NCBI GenBank assembly: GCA_026119935.1
Contig: JALRMH010000011.1
Span: 62,001 to 126,000 of the forward strand
Direction of reading: 5' to 3'
DNA length: 64,000 bases
From: Endothia cerciana
Lineage: Eukaryota > Ascomycota > Sordariomycetes > Diaporthales > Cryphonectriaceae
The notes below the pieces were generated by a model. The model was not told the DNA's origin. It worked only from the letters and a program-made list of their open reading frames with translations, and did not search any database. Positions within the stretch are counted from its first letter, which is position 1. Every line of letters starts with the position of its first letter. Positions 1-10,739 of the stretch are shown in pieces. Both the position numbers and the translations under genes were made by a program.

Positions 1-575
1 GACAGGTCTTGACATGTGAGACAGCAAACAGGGGCCCATGGGCGGCACATGGCGCATCCTCAGAGTCGCAGGTCTCCTTCACACTGCCTGTATTAGAAAC
101 ACCCTGTACAGTCAATACCATGATGCCATGTATACTAGGGCCTACTTATGATGCCTCAAGGATATCAGTCCACCTTTCAGAAAGAATAAGGGTCTGCCGA
201 CCTACCAGTTGCAGGCCAATGCCGCAGAGAGCCCTACATACACCGACCGCACTGTGAAACTTGTCCGCTGCCGATGGTCGACTCCCAAACCATATCGTCT
301 GTTTTCTTCCAGTGTCGCCATGATGGACGAGTCTCTATCGAGCAGTCTCCGTATGTGAGGGTCACCCCGGTAATACAAGACCTGGACTTGGCTCGTTATG
401 CCCTGGCGACTTGCCAAAATGGATCTGCCTTTCTGCCCTCGAGGGTGGTGACGCACGGACCACTGATGTCTTAGCAGCCGACCCGAGCCAAAAAAGCCTG
501 GGCTTGGGAGTTGAAGCTGTCTGTGTCAGTGAGACCGCGTCTGACCATCCGGAATATCGAGACTCTCGAATCAAG
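1..575. other. Upstream region of the Seh1 gene, no gene seen
   Basis: No conserved protein is recognisable on either strand. The reading frame of the following Seh1 exon stays open back to an ATG at 411, but the extra 55 residues do not resemble a nucleoporin N-terminus, so this is read as 5' untranslated or promoter DNA. Confidence 0.5.
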
Positions 576-864
576 ATGCCCCCACCGCTGGAACCGCCTC
601 CCGTGATGGAGGAGAGGGCCCCATTTGAACTGGTCATGAAGCACGGCCACCAGGACCTGGTTCAGGCCGTGGCATTCAACAGCTACGGTAACAGGTGCGC
701 AACCGGCTCCGTCGACGGCAAGATCAGGGTCTTCAACCGGCACAAGGATGGCATATGGAGGCTGTGTGATACATGGACCGCTCACGGGGGTGAGATCCTA
801 GAGGTGATTCACCCTCCCTGGGTGACCCTGTCCTCTTCCCCCCCCCCCCTCTCTCTCTCTCTCA

Positions 865-899
<35 letters not shown>

Positions 900-1971
900 C
901 GCGACCTGCTGACTGCCTCCCCAGCTCCAATGGCTGCCGCCCACGGTCTATCCCAACCTCGTCACCTCCCTGGGCATAGAGGGCCGCTTCAAGCTCTGGG
1001 CCGAGGACCCCTCCGCCCCCCCCGGGCGCCGCTTCAGCAGCCGCTCCAAGGACAACGCGAAGGCCGCCTTCGACCACCGCTCGCCGCGCGCGCCCTACCG
1101 CTCCTTCTCGCTGCGCCACAACGATGAGACGCGCCAGACCCACCTGGCCCTCCTCGCCGCCGACGGCCAGCTCACCGTGTACGAGAACGAGACGTCCGAG
1201 AACCTGGCCGAGTGGAACCAGACGGACGAGTTCGCCGTGTGCGAGCGGCCGGACCGCGGCGTCGAGACGAGCTTCCGGGTGCGCTTCGACCCGAACCCGG
1301 ACCCGTGCTACATGGCCCTGCGCGCCGGCATGCCCACCGATACGCTGGGGCTGGCGGTCGCCGCGATGGACGTTGTCAAGATCTACCGCACGCGCGACGT
1401 GGTCTTCCACGCGTACGGCGTGGAGTCGACCAAGAAGGAGTTCTACGAGGCGGCGGCCGTGCAGGGGCACCGGAGCCTGGTGAGGGATGTGGCGTGGGCG
1501 CCCGGGAACATCAGGGGCTACGACATCATTGCCTCGGCGTGTATGGACGGATACGTGAGGGTGATGAGGATGGATACCCCGTACGACACGGCCGACGGCA
1601 GGACGTGGTCCTCAGGTGACCTCGCCAAGGGCAGGTCTCACTCTGATGGGCCCGCGAAAGCTGGTGGCGGTGCATCCAGGGGTCAGGCGTCACATCCCTC
1701 GGGCATCAGTCAGGGTGTTCACCATCCGACATCTGAAGGCGACCGGAGGAGGAACCAGGCCGGCCACATCCCTCACCGCATCTCCACCCTTTCGAATCTG
1801 GAGAATCACAGGTCGCCAATGTGGCGTGTGGGGTTCGACGACGACGGCCAGATTCTCGGGTGCGTCGGGGATGATGGGAAGCTCTTGTGCTTCCGCCAGA
1901 ACCCCAGTGGGCAGTGGATCAAGAGCTCGGAGATCGGTATCAACAAGATGAGGATGGCTATCCCGTCCTGA
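576..1971 (+). CDS. SEH1: Nucleoporin Seh1, WD40 protein of the Nup84/Y complex
   Basis: Beta-propeller scaffold nucleoporin; in fungi Seh1 joins the Nup84 complex of the nuclear pore and the SEA/GATOR complex at the vacuole. Two exons, 576-803 and 925-1971, give 424 residues. The N-terminal blade carries HGHQDLVQAVAFN and YGNRCATGS, typical of Seh1, and the exon junction restores the conserved stretch EILE-LQWLPP. Later blades include HRSLVRDVAWAP and, at the end, PMWRVGFDDDGQILG. A low-complexity insertion (about residues 345-385, Gly/Ser/Arg-rich) lies before the last blade, as is common in filamentous fungi. The start could also be the ATG at 606 or 636, which lie closer to where homologues begin. 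The intron is dominated by a simple repeat. Family assignment is firm; the exact start is not. Confidence 0.9.
838..899. repeat. Poly-C, CT and CA microsatellite inside the Seh1 intron
   Basis: A run of C passes into CT dinucleotides and then CA dinucleotides. It occupies half of the intron 804-924 and forms an extended pyrimidine tract ahead of the acceptor at 924. Confidence 0.85.
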
Positions 1972-2722
1972 GCCTTAGGCGTTCTTGAGCACGTAGTTCC
2001 ATCACTGGGGAAAGCCACCAAGGGTCTGTGGCTTGGACCTGACGATCCCCTTCACCGGCGACTGATGAACGGACGACACCTGTCGAGCTTCACACTCGGG
2101 CGACCTTTTGCCGAGTACCATTGCAACATGGCCTGCCCGAAGCTCATTAATGGTTGGCGCGGCTGGCGTACAGGTGTCCCCACATTCGAATGGCAGCGAC
2201 AAAAACTGCCGGTGGTTGAAACACGGCGACTTGTCGAGTCTCAGTTGGAGAAGGTTGGTGTGGATGGTGACTTATCTGCGCGTTCGCTGCGTCTCGTACT
2301 GTGGTGCAGAAAAAGTAGAGGCAGGGGTGCAGAGAGGGGTTCGGCGTAACGTCATGGCTGTCGAATATGTATATTCTGCGTGGCGGAGTTTACTGTGCGT
2401 ACAAGCGCTCCACGGAGGTATCGAAAGGAATCGATGCAAGATGCATTCGCATGACTGGCAGACTCGCTAGCTGGCCGTTGCTGAGTGGCCACTTCAGTTG
2501 AGAACCTCGATGGTCAAACCCAAGTACTCCGTGTCACGCCTGTGTGTAACCCTCATCGTCGATTGCCAAGAACCCGCGAAACATTGCTCCCAAAGCGCCT
2601 CGTCCTCATTCCCTAAACCTCCCCTGACGTGAGGGGCACTCACTTCTCCGTCTTCAATGTTTCGCAACGCCTTTCGAAAATTTACAAGACCTCTCACAAG
2701 ATCATACGCAACAACAGCAAAG
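1972..2722. other. Intergenic, no gene seen
   Basis: This holds the 3' region of Seh1 and the promoter and leader of the aldo-keto reductase. No conserved protein or structural RNA was recognised. Confidence 0.5.
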
Positions 2723-4024
2723 ATGACCAAGTCTATCAGGCTCTCCTCCGGCTACGTAAGGAGCCCTCCGGGTCCCCGCCCGGGTCCCCTGGGGCTCACA
2801 AGTTGACCTCGCCTTCTCACTTCACAGGACATGCCCCTCGTGGGCTACGGCATCTGGAAGGTCCCCAAGGAGAATGCCGCCGACAGTGTCCTACAACGCC
2901 ATCAAGCTGGGCTACCGCCACATTGACGGCGCGCACGACTACCAGAACTCGGCCGAGGCGGGCGAGGGTGTGCGCAGGGCCCTGGAGGAGGGCGTCTGTG
3001 AGCGCGAGGAGCTCCTCATCGTGTCCAAGCTGTGGAACAACTACCACGCCAAGCCTCACGTCCTTGAGATGGCCGCCTTTGAGAACGACAACTGGGGTGT
3101 TGACTACCTGGACCTGGTAAGCACGACACAGCCCTCCACTTCGTCTTCTCCCGAAATCAGGAGGTAGCGAGGGCTCGGAAGAGTTAGGAGGTTCGGGTCA
3201 CAGGGAGCACTGTGGCCGGGCTGTCGGATACGATGCAGACGACGATCCTCGGGTCACTCTACAGCTCCGGGTTCTGATGTCGCACAGTAGCTCATCCACC
3301 TCCCCATCGCTCAGCAGCACTTCCCCATGAGCGAGCTGAGGTACCCATGGTAAGTCAACACGGGCAGCCCAGCCCCCTCCTTACCGGAGCGAGGCCCAAT
3401 CCCAAGCAGGGTGCTGACGCGGTCCAAAGCTTCTGGTCCGACGCCGCCCAGAAGAATGTCGCCCCCCAGGTCCCGGTCCCGATCCAGGAGACCTGGCAGG
3501 CCCTCGAGTCGCTCGTCATCACCAAGGACAAACCCAAGGGCCTCCTCCGCTCGATTGGCGTCGCCAACTCCAACGCCAGCCTGCTTTATGACGTCCTCCG
3601 CTACGCCAAGATCAAGCCGGCCGTCAACCAGGTCGAGCACCACCCGTACCTCGTGCAGCCCGGGCTGATCCAGATGTGCCAGGAGAACGGCATCGCGGTC
3701 ACCGCGTACAGCTCGTTCGGCCCGCAGAGCTTCCTCGAGCTCAAGAACAAGCGCGCGCTGGACGTCGGCCCGCTGTTCGAGAACGAGACCGTGGCGGGCA
3801 TCGCCGAGAAGCACGGCAAGACCCCCGCCCAGGTCCTGCTCAGGTGGGCGACGCAGCGCGACATCATCGTCATCCCCAAGAGCAACAACAAGGAGAGGCT
3901 GGCGCAGAACCTGGACTCCACCGACTTCGACCTGACGGCGGAGGAGCTGGCGAGCATCTCGGCGCTGGACAAGGGACTGCGGTTCAATGATCCGGCGGAC
4001 TTTGGCATCCGGATCTTTGCTTAG
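2723..4024 (+). CDS. Aldo-keto reductase, NAD(P)H-dependent D-xylose reductase group, with a +1 frame break
   Basis: Predicted cytosolic reductase converting aldopentoses such as xylose to alditols. Exons read as 2723-2755, 2828-3116, 3291-3349 and 3430-4024, about 324 residues, the normal family length. All four AKR catalytic residues are visible: Asp in HIDGA, Tyr in DYQN, Lys in IVSKLW and His in LIHLP. The coenzyme motif IPKSNN is near the C-terminus. Two oddities occur. The frame shifts by +1 near 2890 (extra C before TACAACGCC), between GIWKVPKENAADSV and YNAIKLGYRH. The third exon follows a tandem acceptor CAGTAG: use of the first AG would start the exon with a TAG stop where relatives have Tyr (DLYLIHFP), while the second AG deletes that residue. 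Either the gene is decaying or the sequence has an error. Family call is firm, integrity is not. Confidence 0.82.
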
Positions 4025-4907
4025 ACGGCACCATAGCGTACCTGGCTCTACTGGGAAGCCTGCAGGCATGGCCGCTTGGACAAGAAGGGCTGAGGGAAGT
4101 GTTTGGCTGGTCTGACAATCTATAACAGACAGCCACACCCATTCAAGAGTAGTCTCCTCCCACGCCATATCTGATACCGCGCGTCTAAGACTTGCAGTCT
4201 CTTAAGCCCTCGCAGTGAAGGTGATGTCGGCGCCCAGGTGCTATCTTTGCTCATGTTACCATGTCTCCCCCCTCCCCTTCCCCTCCCCCCCCCCCCAAAA
4301 AAAAGAAGGAAAAGAAAGAAGGGGATATGAGGGCCCTCCATAATAGGTAAGGTAGTAGGCTCGTCGGATCTTAGCAAATTCCGTACAACAAGGCCGGCCA
4401 CATTTACGAACCCCTCCTCCGATTTTATTTCTTTTTGCCTACAGGAAGAGACGTGTGGATCCGAGAGGGAAAGAAAAATAAATATAGACCCAAAAACATA
4501 CAACACCGGGTATTCGCTAATGGTCACCCACTTAACTACTAATCCAGCGGTTAGTGGCTTATTTAGGGGAGAGCAGACGGGATCCCAAGTTTTCCACTAC
4601 CTATGGTCGTATGTAGCAGAGAGGCGATGTTTGATAATTATATAGAATGCAGCTTGAGCATAACCTGAGGGGGGCATTGACATGTCCGCCATCAATTCAT
4701 CCCAGGAGGCAGAGGCCCGCCTGCAGCAAATGGTGAACGGCACATACTAGATTCAGCCTCGAGATTCACGAGGTGTAGTGGGAGTTTTGAGAGCCTGACG
4801 TTCAGCGGAAATCATCAGATCCGGGCCATCTCAATTCAGGTTACGGACAACGAATCTCCATCGCCTATGTATAAAGCTATAGTACATACTTTTCATCCAC
4901 GCCTGCC
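4025..4907. other. Intergenic, no gene seen
   Basis: AT-richer than its surroundings, with a poly-C tract followed by poly-A at about 4285-4305. This is a convergent 3' region between the reductase (+) and the following minus-strand gene. No coding signal recognised. Confidence 0.5.
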
Positions 4908-5603
4908 TCACCGTGCTATAAAATACCGACGGTTCGTATTGCGAGAAGGCGGTCGACTAGACTCAGCCAGTGCCTCTACCTCACCCTCGCTCGGCCATGA
5001 GTCCATCTGACCATCAAACCTGCTGCTCTCGTCCGCCTGCTGGAGAGGCACGCGCTCCCGCGAAGATCGGAGCCTCGGTACGGCCTGCCGCAGCTGGTCG
5101 GTGTCGGAGATGATCCAGTAGTGGTGGTGATGGGTGTGCAGACAGATATTGCCTCCACTGCCGTTCCTAGGCCTGTGGTGTTCCTGGGCCTTGAAGGTGA
5201 CGCTGCTGCTTTGGCCAGGTCCCGGTGGAGCGCGGCTGGATCCAGATGAAGGTAGACGAGTCGATTTCGGACCGGCATATCGATTGGGGTGCCCACAGTC
5301 CAGCGGTCTGCCATATGGGCTCGCCGGTCCGCCTATCCTGTTGTTCAGGCCAGCGTGAGGGATGCCGGTATAGGATTCTTGAGTCGTCCCTGATCTGGCG
5401 TCGAATGCGGAAGAGCGTGATTGTCGTCGAACAGCTGACAAACCAGGCCGTGAGTGGGAGTGAAGTTCTGGTGTGCTCTCACTTCGCCTGCTCCAATTTG
5501 AGCCTGTATCATGAGAAGCCGATTTGTACTGCGAAGGCCCGGCAACAGATATTGAATCAGACGGCATGACAGTAGGTACCGCTCTACTGCTCTGCCCTGG
5601 CTG
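4908..5603 (-). other. Same-frame continuation of the Ser/Pro-rich gene beyond one TAG
   Basis: Immediately after the TAG at 5606-5604 the same frame continues open for 12 codons to an ATG at 5567 and on to a stop at 4908, adding about 230 residues. Composition (Ser, Pro, Arg, Gly) matches the upstream protein, and the segment includes a His-rich patch (HTHHHHYW). No good GT donor was found upstream that would splice out the stop. It is therefore the true C-terminus cut off by a nonsense change or sequence error, a readthrough extension, or open frame by chance. Confidence 0.4.
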
Positions 5604-6731
5604 CTAGCCGACTGGCTTAGGGCCGACCTTGGGAGGCTTGGGGGGCGGTTCTGGGGGATAGTCAGACTCCACTGGAATGAGGTCGCTGTAGCTCTTCTGT
5701 GACGATAGTGTGCGGCGATGAGTCGTGGAGTGCAGCGTGATAGGCTTGCCAGGCCTATGAGGTCTCGCATCCTTGGGAAGCGGCCTTCTCCGGATGGAAT
5801 GGCTGACACCGGTCGCTAACGAAGCAGCCTGCGTGGGCGCCGGGCGAGACGTCGAGACCATGCCACTCGCGGCACTATCCCCTTCCCTTTCCCGGTTTGG
5901 AGACCGCTCGAGATAATCGCTCGACCCATCGTGACTGATACTGGACACTCTCGTTGGCGTCCTCACAGGCGTCCTGACGACCGTATCTGTCGAGTTCTCC
6001 CCCTCCCTCGGCGTCGTCGCCGCACTGCTTCCCGCGATAGGACTCAGGTCTGGCTCGACAGCCGAGCTCCACCCCTCCCCTCCCCTGCGCCACCTCACCT
6101 TCCTCCTCCGCTCTGCCTTCAGCGCCTCCTTGTTCATCTCCCACCGCCGCATCTTCTCAGACCTCAGTGCGCTCCTCGCGCGCTCGTACGCATCCCTCTT
6201 GTTCTGGACCATCTGGGCGAGCGGGGCGAACGGCGAGCTGGCGGAGCTGGTCGACGGCGTGAGCACGTCCATCTCGCCGGTCGACGGGTTGACCCCCTGC
6301 ACGCCGAGGTAGTCGCCCGACTCCTTGAGGGAGCGCCGCCACCGGCGCTTCTCGCGGCGCTCGAGGTAGAGCTGCGTGGAGCGCGTGCTGGGGGACATAG
6401 TGCTGCTGGATGGCGGCGCGGTGGAGGGCGGGCCTATGGTGGTGTTCCGGCGGACGAGCCTATCTATCGGATTGTGCCTACTACTATGGGAGACGGAGGG
6501 TCCGGACCGGCTGGTTAGCATAGAGGAGGAGTCGAGAGATGCAGATTGATGGAAGCCATGGCTGCGCAGGGTACCGCCTCGCTCAGGTTTATTCCTCGGG
6601 AGGAGTTTCTTGAATGTACTGGCAAGAGAACTGGACCGCAGACGACCATTTGCTATGATCGACTCGGGCTTGCCCTTGCCTACCGTCGAGGCAGATTGAG
6701 TCGATAGCGGGTGGATTGAAGCGGGAGGCAT
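5604..6731 (-). CDS. Ser/Pro/Arg-rich protein of unknown function, YLGVQGVNP motif
   Basis: A single-exon frame of 375 codons from ATG 6731 to TAG 5604. The protein is mostly disordered, with Ser, Pro, Arg and Thr throughout. A more ordered central part holds a basic segment LERREKRRWRRSLKESG followed by DYLGVQGVNPSTGEMDVLTP, and then a long charged helix or coiled coil (about residues 180-215, rich in Arg, Glu, Lys). I associate the YLGVQGVNP-type motif with uncharacterised Pezizomycotina proteins, but this is from memory and no function is known to me. The tail is Pro-rich (PPEPPPKPPK), a possible SH3 ligand. No signal peptide or membrane segment is seen. The gene may be longer, since the frame continues after the stop. 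Confidence 0.6.
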   Translation of the reverse strand: MPPASIHPLSTQSASTVGKGKPESIIANGRLRSSSLASTFKKLLPRNKPERGGTLRSHGFHQSASLDSSSMLTSRSGPSVSHSSRHNPIDRLVRRNTTIGPPSTAPPSSSTMSPSTRSTQLYLERREKRRWRRSLKESGDYLGVQGVNPSTGEMDVLTPSTSSASSPFAPLAQMVQNKRDAYERARSALRSEKMRRWEMNKEALKAERRRKVRWRRGGEGWSSAVEPDLSPIAGSSAATTPREGENSTDTVVRTPVRTPTRVSSISHDGSSDYLERSPNREREGDSAASGMVSTSRPAPTQAASLATGVSHSIRRRPLPKDARPHRPGKPITLHSTTHRRTLSSQKSYSDLIPVESDYPPEPPPKPPKVGPKPVG

Positions 6732-7160
6732 GGTTGAATATACCGTAGTTTAACTAGAAATGCGTGAATGAATGTTTGTGAGAACTATGCTGAAACATGG
6801 AGTGGTTGATGGACGCATATACACTCTTCTTGGGAAGTCGGGGACAGCATAAAGAGGCAGAAAACGCGACTCACTCGTGCAGTGCTCAGATCGCAACTTC
6901 CATGGTGGCACATACGACTTGGAGATACGAGACGTCGTGACCGCCGCCAGAACTCCGATCAAGTCATGGTCATCAAAGGAAGTTTTATGAGACTGAGAAT
7001 ATATTCCGATATGTATAGCCTCAATCCCATTAGCTCGAAGATGCAGAGCAAATACCTAGCCATCGATGCCACGCCGTATGCCTCTTTCCATGCCTTCTGC
7101 AGTTGTTCATGTAACGCCGTATGAGGCAATATGTTCCAGCTCCCTTCACACGCAGTCCCT
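6732..7160. other. Intergenic, no gene seen
   Basis: Lies between two minus-strand genes and holds the promoter of the Ser/Pro-rich gene and the 3' end of Nur1. No conserved protein recognised. Confidence 0.5.
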
Positions 7161-8678
7161 CTAGAATCTGGAAGGGAATCTCTCATATCGACTTCGATGT
7201 CTGCCCATGTTCGCAAAAAAATTGGGGCTCGACTCGATCTCTGGGGAGGCTGCACCGTCAAATTGGATGCTTGAAGATAGCCCGCTGCGCCTGTTCTCCT
7301 TCACTGGACTGCTCTTGCGGATCATCCTCTCGGCTAGGTCTCTCTGCTCCATGGCCGCCATCTCTCGAGAATTTCGCGGTGACGAGAAGGTATCCCTGCG
7401 TATGTCGTTGATACTGGCAGCCTTCTTGAGAGGCGATTTCGAGTGGCTGAAAACACCAAGACTCCCACCATAAGTGGTCCCCGTATTGGTCGATGCGTTT
7501 GACACCGTGGACTTATCGGGAGACAGAGGGTGGGTGCCGACAGCCGGTATACTCTGTCTCAACGGCGATGGGCGCGGTCTATGGATCGATGCGAACATCT
7601 CAGACGGCCTAGGTCTGTTGTTGATCGGCGTAGCCATCACTGGAGGGCTCTGTGACCGGCTGGGAGGTGTTCGTCCAACATTATCGGGATCAATATGGGC
7701 CAGGTAGTTCGGATTGGGATTTGTTTGGAAGGCGCGCCTGATCAAGGTGCTTGGAGTGCCGGTCTCGACAGAGTCCAGGTCATAGCCATCTTCGTCCTCT
7801 CCGCACTGAGTACTAACATCTCTGACTACAGGATGGAGGCGAGGGTGCACATATTTGATGTCGTATTCCCGCATAACCTCCCTCTGAACGTGTGCGGAGT
7901 CTTTGTTCTGCTGTGAGAACTTAGATTCGACGGTAAGCAGAAGGGCGGACAGCGCAACCTGCTCAACGATGCACTTGAACACAGTCACGCTAGGGCGAGG
8001 GTCCAGCGGAGCAAGTGGGAGGGCGAGCATGTAGATGAGCACATGTACAGGGCTGAACAGGCAGAGGAGCTGCAGGGAAGCCGGCAGAGGATCCCACAGG
8101 TGAAGCTCCCACACATCTCGCGTCTTGTCAGGGTGGGCACGGGATTCGGCGCTCTCTGAGTTGATGATGTCGCCCAGAGCTCTCATGGGGGAGGACAAGG
8201 CTGGCGAGGATTGGACCCGTACTCGCTTCGCATTCGGTGTGCCTGCTGGCTTCTCGACGTCTTGTTCGAAAAATCGGTATGCACGGGTACGCCAAAATGT
8301 GTATGTGACGTTCCAAACGGAGAAGCCCGCGAGCATCCATGCAACCGTCCAGGCCTGAGAGGGGAACGAAACGGTCAGCACAACGTTTTGATGTGGTGTA
8401 TGGAGGTTGAGAACCCTCTCGAGGCTTACCAAGTATGCAAACCAACTGGCGTGATCGACATCGCTGAAAACATCATCGACACTGCCCGTCGGGTACACGC
8501 CATTAGCGCGGGCAAGCAGGAAGACGAAGTTCAGCCCAAGGCCGAGTTGGGCGCCTAGCGATTTGGATCCGATATCCCTGATCTCGATCTCTTCTGACAA
8601 CCAGAGAAAGAAATCCCATGGGTTGAGCGCCGATATTATGCGCTCAGATAGCGGGCGGCGGCGTACAAGGCGCGGCAT
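7161..8678 (-). CDS. NUR1: Nuclear rim protein 1 (Nur1)
   Basis: Inner nuclear membrane protein. In yeasts Nur1 works with the LEM-domain protein Heh1/Lem2 to tether silent chromatin and rDNA to the nuclear edge. Exons 8678-8430 and 8354-7161 give 480 residues. The N-terminus MPRLVRRRPLSERI and the following ALNPWDFFLWLSEE are characteristic. Membrane segments are visible at about residues 45-60 (LGLNFVFLLARA), 85-105 (AWTVAWMLAGFSVWNVTYTF) and 185-235. The C-terminal half is a Ser/Pro-rich nucleoplasmic tail. The intron (8429-8355, GTAAGC..CTCTCAG) is 75 nt, has no stop and is in frame, so retention would simply add 25 residues; splicing is preferred because it restores the FAYL-AWTV join. 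It shares a 492-bp divergent upstream region with VMA7. Confidence 0.88.
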   Translation of the reverse strand: MPRLVRRRPLSERIISALNPWDFFLWLSEEIEIRDIGSKSLGAQLGLGLNFVFLLARANGVYPTGSVDDVFSDVDHASWFAYLVSLERVLNLHTPHQNVVLTVSFPSQAWTVAWMLAGFSVWNVTYTFWRTRAYRFFEQDVEKPAGTPNAKRVRVQSSPALSSPMRALGDIINSESAESRAHPDKTRDVWELHLWDPLPASLQLLCLFSPVHVLIYMLALPLAPLDPRPSVTVFKCIVEQVALSALLLTVESKFSQQNKDSAHVQREVMREYDIKYVHPRLHPVVRDVSTQCGEDEDGYDLDSVETGTPSTLIRRAFQTNPNPNYLAHIDPDNVGRTPPSRSQSPPVMATPINNRPRPSEMFASIHRPRPSPLRQSIPAVGTHPLSPDKSTVSNASTNTGTTYGGSLGVFSHSKSPLKKAASINDIRRDTFSSPRNSREMAAMEQRDLAERMIRKSSPVKENRRSGLSSSIQFDGAASPEIESSPNFFANMGRHRSRYERFPSRF

Positions 8679-9170
8679 CTCCTTGCGTTGCGATGCGCTG
8701 GGTCCGTGTTGTGATGTGGAAATTCAAGTTGGCAGCTGGGCGTGGGTGAGACGGCTTGTTTACTCGGCGCTGCGGTGACAGGAAGTCTGGGTGGGGCTCT
8801 AAGTACTTTCTGGCCTATCTGCAGGAACAAAGTGCTGGGTTTCCGACAATGGACTCCAAATTTAGGCTTTGCGGCAGGCATTGATAGCGGGTGAGCCCGC
8901 CCAGGCTGTTGGTCACAGCTTCGATTGAGCACCTATCCATCGGTCGTCATCATCAGCATCAGCCTCTCCGGCAGCAGGATTGGCTTCAGTGAAAAACATC
9001 TCGACACTCCCTCCCAGACTCTCCTACAACTACTAGCCCATTATACCAGACGGCGGAGAGAGGTTGTCACCTTACCCTTCCCACCTGACCGTCGGAGATC
9101 GTCCTCCGCCTTTCTGCCACCCGCCTCCTCGACGGCCACCTTGCTCACCGAGCAACGACAGTACAGAAAG
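8679..9170. promoter_or_regulatory. Shared upstream region of Nur1 and Vma7
   Basis: 492 bp between two divergently oriented start codons, so both promoters must lie here or overlap. The Vma7 side is pyrimidine-rich just before the ATG. No specific binding site is claimed. Confidence 0.6.
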
Positions 9171-9717
9171 ATGGCATCGAGCGCCCAACAGGAGTACAAG
9201 GACAGGCAGTTCCTCGCCGTGATCGGGGATGAGGTCGGTATATCATGGAATGGGAGCAATGAGAACAGGCTAACTGGATTGCATTGCAGGACTCGGTGAC
9301 TGGCTTGCTCTTAGCAGGCATCGGTGTACGTCCTATACAGGTCCAGCAAGCGGGAGACGACTGACGATTCTACAGCATGTAACTTCGGGTGCAGACGCGC
9401 AGAAGAACTTCCTCGTTGTGGACAACAAGACCGACAATGCAACGATAGAGTCAACGTTTGACAAGTTCATTGAGCGCAAGGACATTGCCATCATCCTGAT
9501 CAACCAGCATGTAGGTCGCTTTTGCATGCTTTCGCTATAGATGGATGGGAGCTGACGTCCTTGTTCTGTCTCTCAGGTCGCCGACAAGATACGCCACCGC
9601 ATCGATACCTACACCGCAGCCTTCCCTACCATCCTGGAGATACCAAGCAAAGACCATCCATACGACCCAGAGAAAGACAGTGTGCTGAGGAGGGTCCGCC
9701 GCCTGTTCGGAGAGTAG
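9171..9717 (+). CDS. VMA7: V-type proton ATPase subunit F
   Basis: Subunit F of the V1 sector of the vacuolar proton pump, part of the central rotor stalk that couples ATP hydrolysis to proton transport. Four exons, 9171-9233, 9290-9325, 9376-9510 and 9577-9717, give 124 residues, the usual family length. Recognisable stretches are [22 protein letters not shown] at the N-terminus (spread over three exons), FLVVDNKT, DIAIILINQHVAD and PTILEIPSKDHPYD near the end. All introns are phase 0. Neighbouring genes do not suggest co-regulation beyond the divergent promoter with Nur1. Confidence 0.95.
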
Positions 9718-10080
9718 AAGAACTGTTGAACGCAGCCGGTCATGAAACTGTACGATTACAAGTGAGGGACAATCGGGCTTGACAACATTGTAGTGACAGG
9801 TCTGGTGTGGCCGGTCCGATGAAGTGAGGAAGCATTTTACAGGTGACAGCGCAGCGATCTCATTGCTCTGTTTCTTCAGATCATGCGATAAATACAGAGA
9901 CAAAGAAAGATTCAGCTTGCCCAAACGTTTGGTGGTATTAGGAAACGCAGAAACTCCGGCTCATGATCGTCAAATGAGCAATGCAATTCCGTCCACGACT
10001 CGATCTCCTAACACGCCCGGACACAGGTCTACACTAGGACCAATCGTGCTGTAACAATGTAGCACGGCTACGAATGCCGT
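9718..10080. other. Convergent 3' region
   Basis: Lies between the ends of VMA7 (+) and the NPC2-like gene (-). It is expected to hold both polyadenylation regions. No gene seen. Confidence 0.5.
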
Positions 10081-10739
10081 CTACAGCTCAATCTCAGCCT
10101 TGCCACTGCTGAAGACGACGGTAGCGGTGAGGCAGGTGATGGGCTTGTCGTCCTTGGTGTAGACGTCGGCGAGAACGGTGTACTTGCCCTGTTTTGACTG
10201 TTAGCATATGGTTATGATTCTTAGAATGGAGGTGTGATCTCACGTTCGGAATCTCCTTGGGTAGCTCGACGGTCTTGGTGAAGGTCAGAGGCCCTTCCTT
10301 GATAGGGCACTCCATGTCCACGTTCTTGACCTGTTCGCAGAGGTCTGCCTTGGTGCTGATAAGGCGGATCAGGCCATACTTGACCTGCAGCGCGACGTAT
10401 GCGCCCTCCTCAATCTCCTCGAAGACGATACCGGCGGCCTGGATGATGAGGTCGTTGCCACTAGACGTTGAGAGGCATCAGCATGATAACGAAACCAGAC
10501 GATAGGAAATTATGGGTCGGATGCGGTGTTACGTACGCCTGAGGCGGGTTCGGCACCAGGTCGACCTTGGCGATCTTGAGGATGTCAGCCTCGTGAGCCT
10601 TGGGGCAGAGCTCGAGAGGGGAGTCGCCGGGGACTTTGAGGTCTTCGTCGACGACGACCTGGCTGCCTCCGAAGCTGAGGCCGAAGCCTGCGTGGGCGAC
10701 GCCGGCCGTGAGCGCGATAAGCACTGCAAATAGCCTCAT
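10081..10739 (-). CDS. NPC2: NPC2-like phosphatidylglycerol/phosphatidylinositol transfer protein, ML domain
   Basis: Small secreted or vacuolar-lumen lipid carrier of the MD-2-related (ML) family. Fungal Npc2 hands sterol to Ncr1 in the vacuole. Exons 10739-10537, 10460-10244 and 10188-10081 give 175 residues, typical of the family. A signal peptide is clear (MRLFAVLIALTAGVAHA, about 17 residues). The mature part has the ML cysteines and motifs: LELCPKAHEADILKIAKVDL, GNDLIIQAAGIVFEEIEEGAYV, ISTKADLCEQ, DMECPIKEGPL and a final strand block GKYTVLADVYTKDDKPITCL. Introns are regular (GTACGT..TAG and GTGAGA..CAG). Confidence 0.93.

Noticed and set aside
862..1470. Long open frame on the minus strand across Seh1 exon 2
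   Set aside because: It is the GC-rich antisense shadow of the Seh1 coding exon; composition is Arg/Gly/Val repeats without domains.
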